From: JBHHXG01 sp046756985
Lineage (GTDB): Bacteria; Pseudomonadota; Zetaproteobacteria; Mariprofundales; Mariprofundaceae
Assembly (NCBI GenBank): GCA_046756985.1
Contig: JBHHXG010000004.1
Location: 1 to 39,359, forward strand
Length of the DNA: 39,359 nucleotides
Reading direction: 5' to 3'
Numbering within the stretch: position 1 is the first letter of the stretch; every line of letters starts with the position of its first letter. Positions 22,626 through 30,796 of the stretch are shown piece by piece. Below the pieces are notes generated by a model. The model did not search any database. It was not told the DNA's origin and was given only the letters and a program-made list of their open reading frames with translations. The translations under genes and the position numbers were made by a program.

Positions 22626-23452
22626 GGGTCCTCCTGCTTTGTATCTTGCGAAAGCTCTGGACTGGCAGACACCGCTTTGGCTTCCTCGTAAAGTGCTTCC
22701 AATTCATCCAGATTCAACTCTGAAAGCGCGAGGCCCTTCTTTTCAGCCAGCGATTCCATAACCCGGAAACGCTGAGCAAATTTACGATTGGTGCGCATCA
22801 GGGCCAGTTCAGCATCCATGCCCAGTTTGCGGCCGAGATTAACCAGCGTAAACAGCACATCGCCAAACTCATCCTCGATACGTGACGCATCGATACCTTT
22901 TTTAACTTCTTCTGCAAGTTCAGCCAGCTCTTCCTCCATTTTAGCGATAACATCGACTGGCTTTTGCCAGTCAAAACCTACCCGGGCAGCGCGCTTCTGC
23001 TGTTTCTGGGCATAGGCCAAAGCCGGCAGGGGAGGAATACCGTCCATCAGGCTTTTGCGCTCCGCATGCTTCGCATCTTTCAGGCTCTCCCATTGCTGCG
23101 ATAGATCTACCGGCCTTGCACCTTTAAATACATGTGGATGACGATAGATCATCTTCTCAATCAGTCCGTCAATAACATCACCGAAATTAAATTTTCCATG
23201 CTCATCGGCAATACGGGCGTAGAAAGCAACCTGCAGTAGCAGGTCGCCAAGTTCATCTCGCAGCATCTGCCATTCGTTATTGTGAGCGGCCCGGTCAATG
23301 GCCTCCAGAACCTCATGCGTCTCTTCAAGGGTATAGGTACGCAGGGAGGATAGGGTTTGTTCCTTATCCCAAGGACATTCTTCACGTAATACCTTCATAA
23401 GAATTTCTAACTTATTGAAGTAATTATCTTCTTTATAAATCCTTTCCGGCAT
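22622..23452 (-). CDS. mazG: Nucleoside triphosphate pyrophosphohydrolase MazG
   Basis: A 276-residue all-alpha NTP pyrophosphatase that hydrolyses (d)NTPs, a house-cleaning and starvation-response enzyme. The first MazG block is CPWDKEQTLSSLRTYTLEE then THEVLEAID, with the metal-binding EExxE/ExxD set completed by LRDELGDLLLQVAFYARIAD. A second block is ELAEEVKKGIDASRIEDEFGDVLF, so both tandem domains are present. Between them is HPHVFKGARPVD. The C-terminus has a short acidic tail. The start is ATG 23452 with AAGGA five bases upstream and a TATAAT box 31 bases upstream. Confidence 0.95.
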   Translation of the reverse strand: MPERIYKEDNYFNKLEILMKVLREECPWDKEQTLSSLRTYTLEETHEVLEAIDRAAHNNEWQMLRDELGDLLLQVAFYARIADEHGKFNFGDVIDGLIEKMIYRHPHVFKGARPVDLSQQWESLKDAKHAERKSLMDGIPPLPALAYAQKQQKRAARVGFDWQKPVDVIAKMEEELAELAEEVKKGIDASRIEDEFGDVLFTLVNLGRKLGMDAELALMRTNRKFAQRFRVMESLAEKKGLALSELNLDELEALYEEAKAVSASPELSQDTKQEDP

Positions 23453-23482
23453 ACGTATCCTTTATTACTTTACATAATATCC

Positions 23483-23488
23483 ATTATA
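23483..23488 (-). promoter_or_regulatory. Perfect -10 hexamer of the candidate mazG promoter
   Basis: Reading minus, TATAAT sits 30 bases upstream of the mazG ATG, preceded by an A/T-rich stretch. The -35 position holds only a T-run (TTTTCT-like). It is probably the mazG start region, since the ATPase operon ends just upstream. Confidence 0.5.
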
Positions 23489-23512
23489 CGACGTTATATC
23501 TGTGCAGAAAAA

Positions 23513-23974
23513 TCAGCCCAAGGCCCCTCGCTGGCGACGCCAGCATTCCAGCAAGCGTGCCAGCCATGCGGCAACGGCCCTTCTGTCCAGCTGATGCTGT
23601 TCTTGCAACCAGCTTTGGATGGAATCTATAAGCCGATCCTCAAGGCCGCCATCAATGGGTTCGCCATGCAGCGCAGCCTCGCGCGCTGCCTTGCTCTGCA
23701 GCAGGACTTTCTCAACCTGATTCAAAAAATCAGCAATCAACTGATACTCCGGCTCATCGATTTGATATGTACGCAGGTTCTGTACGGCTCTGGCTTCAAT
23801 GGCAATGCGCTGATCTGGATTTGCTTCATCATTGTACAAGGCAATCCATCGCCTGAGTGCAACCAGCATCGGGCGCAGACTTGCCGGAAGCCATGGCGTG
23901 AACCGTTGCATTTCGGCGTCAAAGCTGCCCACCGGCCCGGCGCTCTTCAGCTTGACCCACAGGCCCGCTCTCAT
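23513..23974 (-). CDS. Unrecognised 153-residue protein, last gene of the ATPase operon
   Basis: Not recognised by eye. It reads MRAGLWVKLKSAGPVGSFDA then a largely helical protein: LPASLRPMLVALRRWIALYN, QNLRTYQIDEPEYQLIADFL, NQVEKVLLQSKAAREAALHG, and a Trp-rich AAWLARLLECWRRQRG end. No transmembrane segment or catalytic motif is seen. The start is ATG 23974, overlapping the stop of the coiled-coil gene (ATGA), so it is translationally coupled to the ATPase genes. No standard subunit C is seen in this operon; a substitute or assembly factor is possible, but this protein is about half the usual subunit C length. Inference only. Confidence 0.7.
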   Translation of the reverse strand: MRAGLWVKLKSAGPVGSFDAEMQRFTPWLPASLRPMLVALRRWIALYNDEANPDQRIAIEARAVQNLRTYQIDEPEYQLIADFLNQVEKVLLQSKAAREAALHGEPIDGGLEDRLIDSIQSWLQEQHQLDRRAVAAWLARLLECWRRQRGALG

Positions 23975-24297
23975 GGCTCGGTGACGCTCTTGAGCAGCCA
24001 ATTAAGCATTTCAGCCCTCCTGGTATCATAAACAGATTGCATGACGGCTATTCGCTCATCCGTTTTCTTCACGATCTGCAGGCGATATCGCTCCAGTTCT
24101 TCGCGAAGCCTGTCCTCCTGCTGCTGGAATTCGCCCTCGAGCGCATCCAGCCGCTTCCGACGCTGTTGCTCCAGCGCATCCCGCCGCCTGGCAATCTTTC
24201 TCTCCCAGCGTTGTTCTGCGGCCTGAATTTTTACAGCCGCAGCCTGTTCAGCGCCGGCAAGTTCATCGATGAATTGCTCCAGTTCAGACTGTTTCAT
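23971..24297 (-). CDS. Coiled-coil protein, candidate peripheral-stalk (G/H-like) ATPase subunit
   Basis: A 108-residue protein, almost entirely one charged helix: AEQRWERKIARRRDALEQQR, RKRLDALEGEFQQQEDRLRE, ELERYRLQIVKKTDERIAVM. The heptad-like charge pattern matches peripheral-stalk subunit G/H of V/A-type ATPases, which pairs with subunit E as a stator. The family match is by character and position, not by a diagnostic motif. It overlaps the end of subunit D by 14 bases and the next gene by 4, so it is co-translated with the ATPase. Confidence 0.65.
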   Translation of the reverse strand: MKQSELEQFIDELAGAEQAAAVKIQAAEQRWERKIARRRDALEQQRRKRLDALEGEFQQQEDRLREELERYRLQIVKKTDERIAVMQSVYDTRRAEMLNWLLKSVTEP

Positions 24298-24913
24298 GCT
24301 GTCTTGCCTTTAGCCGCTTGTTTTGAAAGACGGCTTCCCGATCTTTTTCCTCCAGGCGCTGCTCAATACGTGTCCGTTCATTGCATAACTCGGGAATCAA
24401 CAGCTGTTCCAAGGCATTGACCTGCCTTTGGCACTGCTTCAGGGCGCGTGCAATGCGACGCAGATTCGTTTCCTTACACATCAACTGCAGTAATTCGGGT
24501 AAAAGTCTGGCTAACGCACCTCTGACACGTTCCGGCCGGATACCGCAATCCGAGACAGCCCCCAAAAGGCCCAAGCTTAGTGTTTCGCAGCGATAATCCG
24601 CCAGTTCCACGGACATCCAGTGCCTGCTTTTGCCCTCAAGCTCCTGCATCTGTACCACATCGGCCGCCAGGGTTTTCAGGCGCTCAAAACGTTCTGTCTG
24701 CAAGGCGTCATCCCACATGCCTTTTAACGCGCCCCACTCTTTTGTGACTTTCTCGCGCAATGTCTTGGCCTGTCTGAGCAGTTGCAGGCCTTCTGCCATC
24801 AGACTGTCCCGTTTACGTTCCAGCAGCTCAAGGCCTGTCTGCGACAGATGCAGCTCTTCCCTGATGCGTACCAGCTCCGCCTTGGTGACTGGCCGCTGGT
24901 GCATTGTTGGCAT
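24284..24913 (-). CDS. atpD: V/A-type ATPase subunit D (central rotor shaft)
   Basis: A 209-residue subunit D, the coiled-coil rotor axle that turns inside the A3B3 head. Typical N-terminus: VTKAELVRIREELHLSQTGL, then LLERKRDSLMAEGL (the L-LK-KRD-L motif), followed by a long helix. The C-terminal helix is NLRRIARALKQCQRQVNALE, LLIPELCNERTRIEQRLEEK. In the family the C-terminal motif is RRVNALE..IP; here it is RQVNALEQLLIPEL, conserved. The start is ATG 24913 (or 24904), overlapping the B-subunit stop by one base (TGATG). The symbol follows V/A-type naming, not the F-type beta subunit. Confidence 0.9.
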   Translation of the reverse strand: MPTMHQRPVTKAELVRIREELHLSQTGLELLERKRDSLMAEGLQLLRQAKTLREKVTKEWGALKGMWDDALQTERFERLKTLAADVVQMQELEGKSRHWMSVELADYRCETLSLGLLGAVSDCGIRPERVRGALARLLPELLQLMCKETNLRRIARALKQCQRQVNALEQLLIPELCNERTRIEQRLEEKDREAVFQNKRLKARQHETV

Positions 24914-26319
24914 CAGTCGCCCCCCATGCTTTCATCGAGCAGTTCGGCATGCGCCTGGATATCGGCCTCGGACAAACGGGTCAGTTCAGCCCTTGGCAAG
25001 CATCCCAAAGCGCGCCAGCCAAGGTCCAGGCTGTCTTCAATACAGCGGTTCTCATCATTCCCCTGGCGGATGAAAAGCTGTTCGAAACGCTTTCCGAATT
25101 CCAGATAACAGCGGTCAATCTCAGGCAAGTCCGCCTCACCCACGATGCGGCTCATCATGCGCACCTCCTGGGCACGGGCATAAGCGGCATATAATTGTCC
25201 CATCAGCGGCATATGATCGTTTCGTGTAAGGCCTTCACCAACACCATCACCCATCAACCGTGACAGTGATGGCAACAAATCCACAGGCGGATAGCAGCCC
25301 TGCCGGAACAGATCACGGGAAAGCACGATCTGCCCTTCGGTAATGTAGCCTGTCAGGTCCGGAACAGGATGCGTGATGTCGTTGTTCGGCATGGTCAGAA
25401 TCGGAATCTGGGTAATCGAGCCTTTCTTCCCTTTCATCCTGCCGGCACGCTCAAAGATTGAGGCAAGGTCGCTGTACAGATAACCGGGGTAGCCTTTCCG
25501 TGATGGTACATCGCCGCGCGCTGTGGCGATTTCACGCAAGGCTTCACCATATACCGTCATATCCGTCAGAATGACCAGTACGTGAAAGCCGAGATCAAAA
25601 GCAAGGTATTCAGCTGCTGTCAGTGCCAGCCTGGGCGTTAACAGGCGTTCCATGGCCGGGTCATCAGCAAGATTCAGAAAGGACACCGTATGCCCTGAAA
25701 TTTCCTCGGAAAAACGCACGGCGACATCGTGCTTGACGCCAATGGCTGCAAATACGACCACCAGTTCCTCTTCTTCAGATACCTTGCCGCTTAAATCGGG
25801 ACGAATTTGTGCCTGCTGGGCGATTTGAATGGCCAGCTGATCATGTGGTAGCCCGGATGAGGAAAAAATCGGCAGTTTTTGTCCTCTGACCAGCGCATTC
25901 ATTGCATCAATACAGGTAACGCCCGTCTGGATGAAATCTTCCGGGTATTCCCTCCCCACCGGATTCATCGCATTGCCCTGCACATCACGCGCTTCACCTG
26001 CAAGCGGTGGTCCGCCGTCAATCGGTCTGCCCATGCCATCCAGTTGTCGTCCGATAATGGAGGCATCTACATTCAGGGTGATCGGGCTGCCCGTAAAAGA
26101 TATTTTGCACCCGTGCTTGGCAAGCCCGGCTGTGCCCTCAAATATCTCGACAGTGACTTTGTCTTCATCCAGAAGTACGACCCGGCCATGTCTCTGCTGA
26201 CCAGTTCTATCGACGAGGGTCACGGATTCACCGTAACCCACCTCCGAAAGCGATGATATCAGCGTCATCAGCGGCCCTTCGATACGCTCCAGATTCGTGT
26301 AGATAACAGGATCGCTCAT
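24913..26319 (-). CDS. atpB: V/A-type ATPase subunit B (regulatory, non-catalytic)
   Basis: A 468-residue regulatory head subunit. It starts IYTNLERIEGPLMTLISS, a family-typical start. Other blocks are GRQLDGMGRPIDGGPPL, FIQTGVTCIDAMNALVRGQK, LPIFSSSGLPHDQLAIQIAQ, VVFAAIGVKHDVAVRFSEEI and LTDMTVYGEALREIATARGD. The degenerate P-loop (SSSGLPHDQL) marks B as non-catalytic, as in all V/A-types. Length is normal. It overlaps the A-subunit stop by 4 bases (ATGA). Its C-terminus LGWRALGCLPRAELTRLSEA is in the expected place. Confidence 0.97.
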   Translation of the reverse strand: MSDPVIYTNLERIEGPLMTLISSLSEVGYGESVTLVDRTGQQRHGRVVLLDEDKVTVEIFEGTAGLAKHGCKISFTGSPITLNVDASIIGRQLDGMGRPIDGGPPLAGEARDVQGNAMNPVGREYPEDFIQTGVTCIDAMNALVRGQKLPIFSSSGLPHDQLAIQIAQQAQIRPDLSGKVSEEEELVVVFAAIGVKHDVAVRFSEEISGHTVSFLNLADDPAMERLLTPRLALTAAEYLAFDLGFHVLVILTDMTVYGEALREIATARGDVPSRKGYPGYLYSDLASIFERAGRMKGKKGSITQIPILTMPNNDITHPVPDLTGYITEGQIVLSRDLFRQGCYPPVDLLPSLSRLMGDGVGEGLTRNDHMPLMGQLYAAYARAQEVRMMSRIVGEADLPEIDRCYLEFGKRFEQLFIRQGNDENRCIEDSLDLGWRALGCLPRAELTRLSEADIQAHAELLDESMGGD

Positions 26320-28028
26320 GTTTCCGCCTGCCAGGACTGAATCTGGTCCGTTTCTTCGGAGGAGAATTCGTCTTTTACCCTGATCAATGCATCCAGCTTC
26401 AGCTTGATAGCCAGTTCACGGGCCGGCTCTTCGTTGGCAATGATGAAGCGTACTGTTTGCATGATAAGCTTGAGCAGCGCCGCCTGTTTTTCCGCGGAAG
26501 CATGACTGTCCCTGGGGCTGAAGGCGGATTGTTGCAAAAAACCTTCCTTGATCAGCCGCTCGGCCAGCAGAATCCTGCGCTGCGCTTCAGTCAGGCCCTC
26601 TTCTCCCATGATGCGTACAATGCCTTGCAGCTTGTCTGCTTCGATCAGGATGTGCATGAGTTCATCCCGGTCACTTTGCCACTGTTTATCAAGCCTGTTC
26701 CACCATTCGGCCAGGTCATCACCATATTCGGAGTAAGAATCGAGAGGATGAATCGCCGGGAAGAAACGTGCACTGGCCATGGCCTTGTCCAGGGCCCAGT
26801 AGGCCTTGACGAATCGCTGGGTGTGCAGGGTCACCGGTTCAGAAAAATCACCGCCGGGCGGTGACACCGCCCCAATGGCACTGACGGAGCCTGTTTCTCC
26901 GGCCAGTGTTTCTATTCTGCCGGCCCTCTCGTAGAATTCCGCGGTCCGTGATGGCAGATAGGCCGGGAATCCCTCCTCAGCAGGCATTTCCTCAAGGCGG
27001 CCGGAAATTTCACGCAGGGCTTCAGCCCAGCGTGATGTGGAATCGGCCATTAATGCGACATCCATACCCTGGTCGCGGAAATACTCGGCAATGGTAATGC
27101 CTGTATAGATGGAGGCTTCACGTGCTGCCACGGGCATATTTGATGTATTGGCAATCATGACGGTGCGTTCGATCAAAGGATGTCCTGTTCTCGGATCCCT
27201 CAGCTTTGGAAAATCCGTTAACAGGCCAATCATCTCATTGCCGCGCTCCCCGCAGCCGATATAGACAATCACCTCGGCATCGCACCATTTGGCCAGATTA
27301 TGCTGAGTTACGGTCTTGCCGGTGCCAAAGCCACCCGGGATGGCAGCTGTACCTCCCTTGGCGATGGGGAAAAGCGTATCAATGATACGCTGGCCGGTAA
27401 TCAGAGGCATGGATGGTTTCAGGCGTTTAGCCACTGGACGCCTGCAACGAACGGGCCAGCGATGAAAAAGAAAAATTTCCTGCTCCTGGCCGTCGGGTCG
27501 GCGGATTCGGGCAACAGGTTCGGATAAGGAATATTCACCTTTATCTACTATATGTACCAGCTCTCCTTCCTCATGCGGCGGCAGCAGAATCTTGTGGCGG
27601 ATGACATCGGTCTCCTGCACATATCCGACAATAGCGCCGCCGGTCAGCATGACCCCGGTCTTTTGCGCCGGCTCAAATGGCCAGGGCCTTTCCCGGTTCA
27701 GCGCCGGTACATCCAGGCCACGGGGAATAAAACAGCCGCTTTGTTCCCACAGCAGATCCAAGGGACGCTGAATACCGTCATAAATCGTGGTCAGAAGACC
27801 TGGGCCGAGTTCGACTGATAGCAAGCCGCCACTGCTGGTGACCGGTTCACGCACCCTCAGGCCGGTCGTCTCCTCGTAAACCTGAATAAAGCACCGCTCC
27901 GGCGTAATGCGGATGACCTCTCCGACAAGGCCGGCCTCACCAACAGTGACACGGTCACCCATGGCAAATGCCTCCGGATGATCACAGGCGACAAGCGGGC
28001 CGCTGATTTTAGTGATCTTCGCAGACAT
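26316..28028 (-). CDS. atpA: V/A-type ATPase subunit A (catalytic)
   Basis: A 570-residue catalytic subunit, one of three per head. The family start MSAKITKISGPLVACDHPEA is used (ATG 28028), which overlaps the E-subunit end by 20 bases. It carries GDRVTVGEAGLVGEVIRI and YDGIQRPL, then the extra 'bulge' domain at about 110-185. The P-loop GGFGTGKT lies at 232-239, then YIGCGERGNEMIGLLTDFP, SNMPVAAREASIYTGITIAE, MADSTSRWAEALREISGRLE and SPPGGDFSEPVTLHTQRFVK. It may synthesise or hydrolyse ATP; direction is not decided by sequence. Everything needed for catalysis is present. Confidence 0.97.
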   Translation of the reverse strand: MSAKITKISGPLVACDHPEAFAMGDRVTVGEAGLVGEVIRITPERCFIQVYEETTGLRVREPVTSSGGLLSVELGPGLLTTIYDGIQRPLDLLWEQSGCFIPRGLDVPALNRERPWPFEPAQKTGVMLTGGAIVGYVQETDVIRHKILLPPHEEGELVHIVDKGEYSLSEPVARIRRPDGQEQEIFLFHRWPVRCRRPVAKRLKPSMPLITGQRIIDTLFPIAKGGTAAIPGGFGTGKTVTQHNLAKWCDAEVIVYIGCGERGNEMIGLLTDFPKLRDPRTGHPLIERTVMIANTSNMPVAAREASIYTGITIAEYFRDQGMDVALMADSTSRWAEALREISGRLEEMPAEEGFPAYLPSRTAEFYERAGRIETLAGETGSVSAIGAVSPPGGDFSEPVTLHTQRFVKAYWALDKAMASARFFPAIHPLDSYSEYGDDLAEWWNRLDKQWQSDRDELMHILIEADKLQGIVRIMGEEGLTEAQRRILLAERLIKEGFLQQSAFSPRDSHASAEKQAALLKLIMQTVRFIIANEEPARELAIKLKLDALIRVKDEFSSEETDQIQSWQAET

Positions 28029-28578
28029 ACTTATACCATTGCTGCCAAAGTTCCGGCTCACGGGCCTCAAGACGCCGATCCCAGGAGCCGTCAATTTCGA
28101 TGCCGGTTTGCTCATCCAGTGCGATGGCACCACCCAGCAATGAAGCTTTTTGAGTCTTGATATCTTTGCTCTTCAGCCTGGCCACATCGGCGGCTTTCAG
28201 CTGAACAACAAGATGCTTCGGATTCCCCAGTCTTTTTTTCGCTTCTTTAACAAAAGCCTCCAGTTGTTTTCGCTGCAGCGGCTGCTGTTGGAGCGCCTCC
28301 CGAGTCTGTTCAAGCACGCCTTGAATGCAGGCTTCATGGAACGCCCATATCCGCCTTTGTTGTTCGGCCTCCAGATCACGCTCTGATCTGTTACGCGTGC
28401 GTTGCAAACGGGCATGACTGGCCTGTGTCTGATCCTGTATTTCCCTGTCCAGCATTTGCCGGCTTTCGGTTTCAAGTTGTTCGATTCGAGATTGTCCTTC
28501 GGAATCGATTTCCTGCAGGCGTTGCTGCAGCCTGGCATCAATCTCGGCAAACAGGCGCTCCAGCGTATCCTGGCTCAT
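28009..28578 (-). CDS. atpE: V/A-type ATPase subunit E (peripheral stalk)
   Basis: A 189-residue stator subunit: a long N-terminal coiled coil (ERLFAEIDARLQQRLQEIDS, EGQSRIEQLETESRQMLDRE) and a C-terminal globular part. The diagnostic end is GGAIALDEQTGIEIDGSWDR then RLEAREPELW, matching the family's GG-x-x-...-DN-x-F-x-x-RL-E motif. Subunit E joins the A3B3 head to subunit I together with G/H. The start overlaps the F-subunit stop (ATGA). Confidence 0.85.
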   Translation of the reverse strand: MSQDTLERLFAEIDARLQQRLQEIDSEGQSRIEQLETESRQMLDREIQDQTQASHARLQRTRNRSERDLEAEQQRRIWAFHEACIQGVLEQTREALQQQPLQRKQLEAFVKEAKKRLGNPKHLVVQLKAADVARLKSKDIKTQKASLLGGAIALDEQTGIEIDGSWDRRLEAREPELWQQWYKYVCEDH

Positions 28579-28814
28579 AGCGGGATCTTCCCCTGGCCCA
28601 CCGCGTGGCCCAGTAGTTCGGCCAGTTGTTCGGTTTGCTCCAGCGGGTGCTCCGGATCAGGTAAGACCAGATACAGCCGCTCTTCAATATCTTCAGGCAC
28701 TGATTCGTGTGTACCAATAAACAACCCATCAGCATTACCCTCTTCCCTGCCCTGAATGCCAATGAGCTCAAACAACAGTGTTTCCTCAGGCGAACCCAGG
28801 ATGAACAGGCGCAT
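28575..28814 (-). CDS. Short subunit F-like protein of the V/A-type ATPase
   Basis: A 79-residue protein, MRLFILGSPEETLLFELIGI, with a G-x-x-x-E-T-x-x-F-x-L-x-G start like subunit F (GDPDTVxGFRLAG). It then reads LFIGTHESVPEDIEERLYLV, comparable to the family's TE-x-x-A-x-x-I segment. At 79 residues it is shorter than the usual 100-110, lacking part of the C-terminal helix. The role would be a rotor cap with D. Position between K and E supports it. The start is ATG 28814, one base after the K stop (TGACATG). Family call is moderately sure. Confidence 0.6.
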   Translation of the reverse strand: MRLFILGSPEETLLFELIGIQGREEGNADGLFIGTHESVPEDIEERLYLVLPDPEHPLEQTEQLAELLGHAVGQGKIPL

Positions 28815-28815
28815 G

Positions 28816-29166
28816 TCAGACCGCTGCAATGATGATAAAGGAAATGATCAGCCCGTAGATGGCAATCCCTTCCGCCAGACCAACGAAAATCAGCACGCGT
28901 CCCAGCATCTCAGGTTTTTCGGAGATCGCGGCAATGGCAGCAGCACCCACGTGGCTGACTGCAATGCCTGCGCCGAAGCTCGACAGTCCTGTCGCAACCG
29001 CTGCGGCCATATAATATCCCCAGTGGGCAAGCAATCCTGTCGCTTGCTGCTCGGCGGCCTGGGCATCCGGTATGAGTATGTACAACACAGTTGTGCACAG
29101 GATCAATGTGGCTGCCATTGCGCATAGCCCCATGGCCCATTTTCTGATTTGAACGGGATGGCTCAT
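28816..29166 (-). CDS. atpK: V/A-type ATPase proteolipid subunit K (c-ring)
   Basis: A 116-residue c-ring subunit. The N-terminal hydrophobic segment ends in DAQA and looks like a signal peptide (about 1-37), similar to the Thermus enzyme. Two transmembrane helices follow (YYMAAAVATGLSSFGAGIAV and VLIFVGLAEGIAIYGLIISF), so it is a single hairpin, not the duplicated V-type. The ion-binding acid is probably Glu99 in GLAEGIAIYG. Gly-rich ring-packing helix positions are retained. H+ versus Na+ preference cannot be read safely. It overlaps the subunit I stop by 4 bases. Confidence 0.9.
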   Translation of the reverse strand: MSHPVQIRKWAMGLCAMAATLILCTTVLYILIPDAQAAEQQATGLLAHWGYYMAAAVATGLSSFGAGIAVSHVGAAAIAAISEKPEMLGRVLIFVGLAEGIAIYGLIISFIIIAAV

Positions 29167-30704
29167 GCCGTTGCCTCCTTGGTGGCCGAGAGCGGCCTGA
29201 ATAACGTCCCCTGCCCTGCCACAAACTTGGTGAAAAACTCAAAAAAATGCAGCCGAATTACCTGAATGGTTACAAGCAGGCCTTCAATGACAATGATAGC
29301 AAAGTTTCCGAGTATAAAAATGATCCACGCGGCCCATGGCGTTGACGAGAGCGCATCCACAGCGAGCAGCAAGACGGTTGACAGGGCGATATGGGCGACT
29401 GTGAAGGCGGCAATCCGGACAAAAGACATAGTTTGAACCAGAAACTTCAGGCAGAAATCATAGACCTCAATTATGGCTAAAAAACAGCGCATCGGCATGC
29501 TCTCCTTCTGCATGTCGAGGAAATGATGTGTGCCCATAGCCAGCAGACCACATATTGCAAATCCAGCACTAGTCCACTCAATAGAGGTGCTTTCTGTGGC
29601 AAAACCGGCTGCAAACAGAATCATCGCGAGATAGAAGGAGAATCCGACTGGTCCGAAATCATCCCATAAGATCTCCTGCCATCGCCATGTCTGCCAGGCA
29701 TTGATCATACCAAAGACCATACCAGTACAAATCGTGATCATACCGATGACAATGCTGGCTGTCAGATAAAACAGAATCTGTTCCATGGGATGAAACCACA
29801 GCGCCGGTATCCAGTCTTCATGCGCAAAGAAGCTTCCGAACATGGCTCCGAAAAATGCCGAGGACAGGCCAACAGGCACCATCACCTGCCCGACATTGCG
29901 CCAGATACCGGCACCGGATGGACTCCCTGCTCTTGTCAGCCAGAGGCCTGTCACGAACATCAGCAGCCCCTGTCCGAGATCGGCAAACATAAGTCCGAAC
30001 ATGAGCACAAATCCAATACCGAGAATAAGTGTCGGATCAATTTCACGATAGCCGGTCATACCAAACATGCGCATCAGGGCGGCAAAACCGTCAAGAAAAC
30101 GCGGCCTTTGAAACAGTGTAGGCACTTCTTCCAGAGGTAATTCGCTATCTTCAGCCACTGTGATGGATACAGCCTCTCCCGCCAGCAGGCGGTCAAAGCG
30201 CTTACGCTCGGAAGCAGGGATCCAGCCATCAATCACAGCCCATGAATGAACATGGCCTATGGCACAATCTGTATCAAATAATAGCCGCCACTGGATATCG
30301 TCGCACTCAAAGGGAAGCGGTTCCGGCACTTTTCCTATATCGCAAACACAGGCCTCGATTTCTTCCGGCGGCGTCTTCCCTGCCCACAGGAACGTGCCAC
30401 CCTCTGTCTTTACGATACCCTCCGGAAAGAGGGTTTTGCGCGGCATTTCTCCGATTCTGTATTTCAGCAGCGTATGCTCAGGCATGCGGTCCTGTAGTAA
30501 TTGTTGTATGGAATGATGGCGCTGGTATCTGTTTCTGGCCTCATACAACTGCTTCAGTGCAGCAAGGTCTGTTGCCTCTCCCACATGATGCTGTTTACTC
30601 AGGTGAAAACGCTGTGTATCTGCAAGCAGTTGCAGGCTGGCTGGCAGACGCTCATCCGGAACAACCCAAATCAGGCGTAGCATCGTCTGGGGAAACAGCA
30701 TCAC
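29163..30704 (-). CDS. atpI: V/A-type ATPase subunit I (a-subunit homologue)
   Basis: A 513-residue subunit: a cytoplasmic N-terminal half to about residue 200, then a multi-helix membrane domain (LGIGFVLMFGLMFADLGQGL and ILFYLTASIVIGMITICTGM). The conserved helix Arg of the ion channel is in SFVRIAAFTVAHIAL (Arg430), and the family tail RLHFFEFFTKFVAGQG is intact. It is shorter than most I subunits (600-700), mainly in the N-terminal arm. The start is ATG 30704 with GGAG about 9 bases upstream; an internal M8 is possible. First certain ATPase gene of the operon. Confidence 0.93.
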   Translation of the reverse strand: MMLFPQTMLRLIWVVPDERLPASLQLLADTQRFHLSKQHHVGEATDLAALKQLYEARNRYQRHHSIQQLLQDRMPEHTLLKYRIGEMPRKTLFPEGIVKTEGGTFLWAGKTPPEEIEACVCDIGKVPEPLPFECDDIQWRLLFDTDCAIGHVHSWAVIDGWIPASERKRFDRLLAGEAVSITVAEDSELPLEEVPTLFQRPRFLDGFAALMRMFGMTGYREIDPTLILGIGFVLMFGLMFADLGQGLLMFVTGLWLTRAGSPSGAGIWRNVGQVMVPVGLSSAFFGAMFGSFFAHEDWIPALWFHPMEQILFYLTASIVIGMITICTGMVFGMINAWQTWRWQEILWDDFGPVGFSFYLAMILFAAGFATESTSIEWTSAGFAICGLLAMGTHHFLDMQKESMPMRCFLAIIEVYDFCLKFLVQTMSFVRIAAFTVAHIALSTVLLLAVDALSSTPWAAWIIFILGNFAIIVIEGLLVTIQVIRLHFFEFFTKFVAGQGTLFRPLSATKEATA

Positions 30705-30796
30705 AGACTCCTTCAGGCAAAAAGCTGTATCCAGCCTCTTACCCTGCTTATCTATTAGATGATAAAGCCTGTTTCAGCAAGGCACGGCGCCTCTTG

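Noticed and set aside
22442..22723. Plus-strand 93-codon frame between the sensor gene and mazG
   Set aside because: It is antisense to the DUF3467-like tail and the mazG 3' end; no signature.
23513..30704. Interpretation as a Na+-translocating F-type N-ATPase
   Set aside because: The A, B, D, E and I subunits are plainly V/A-type; N-ATPase operons carry F-type alpha/beta subunits.
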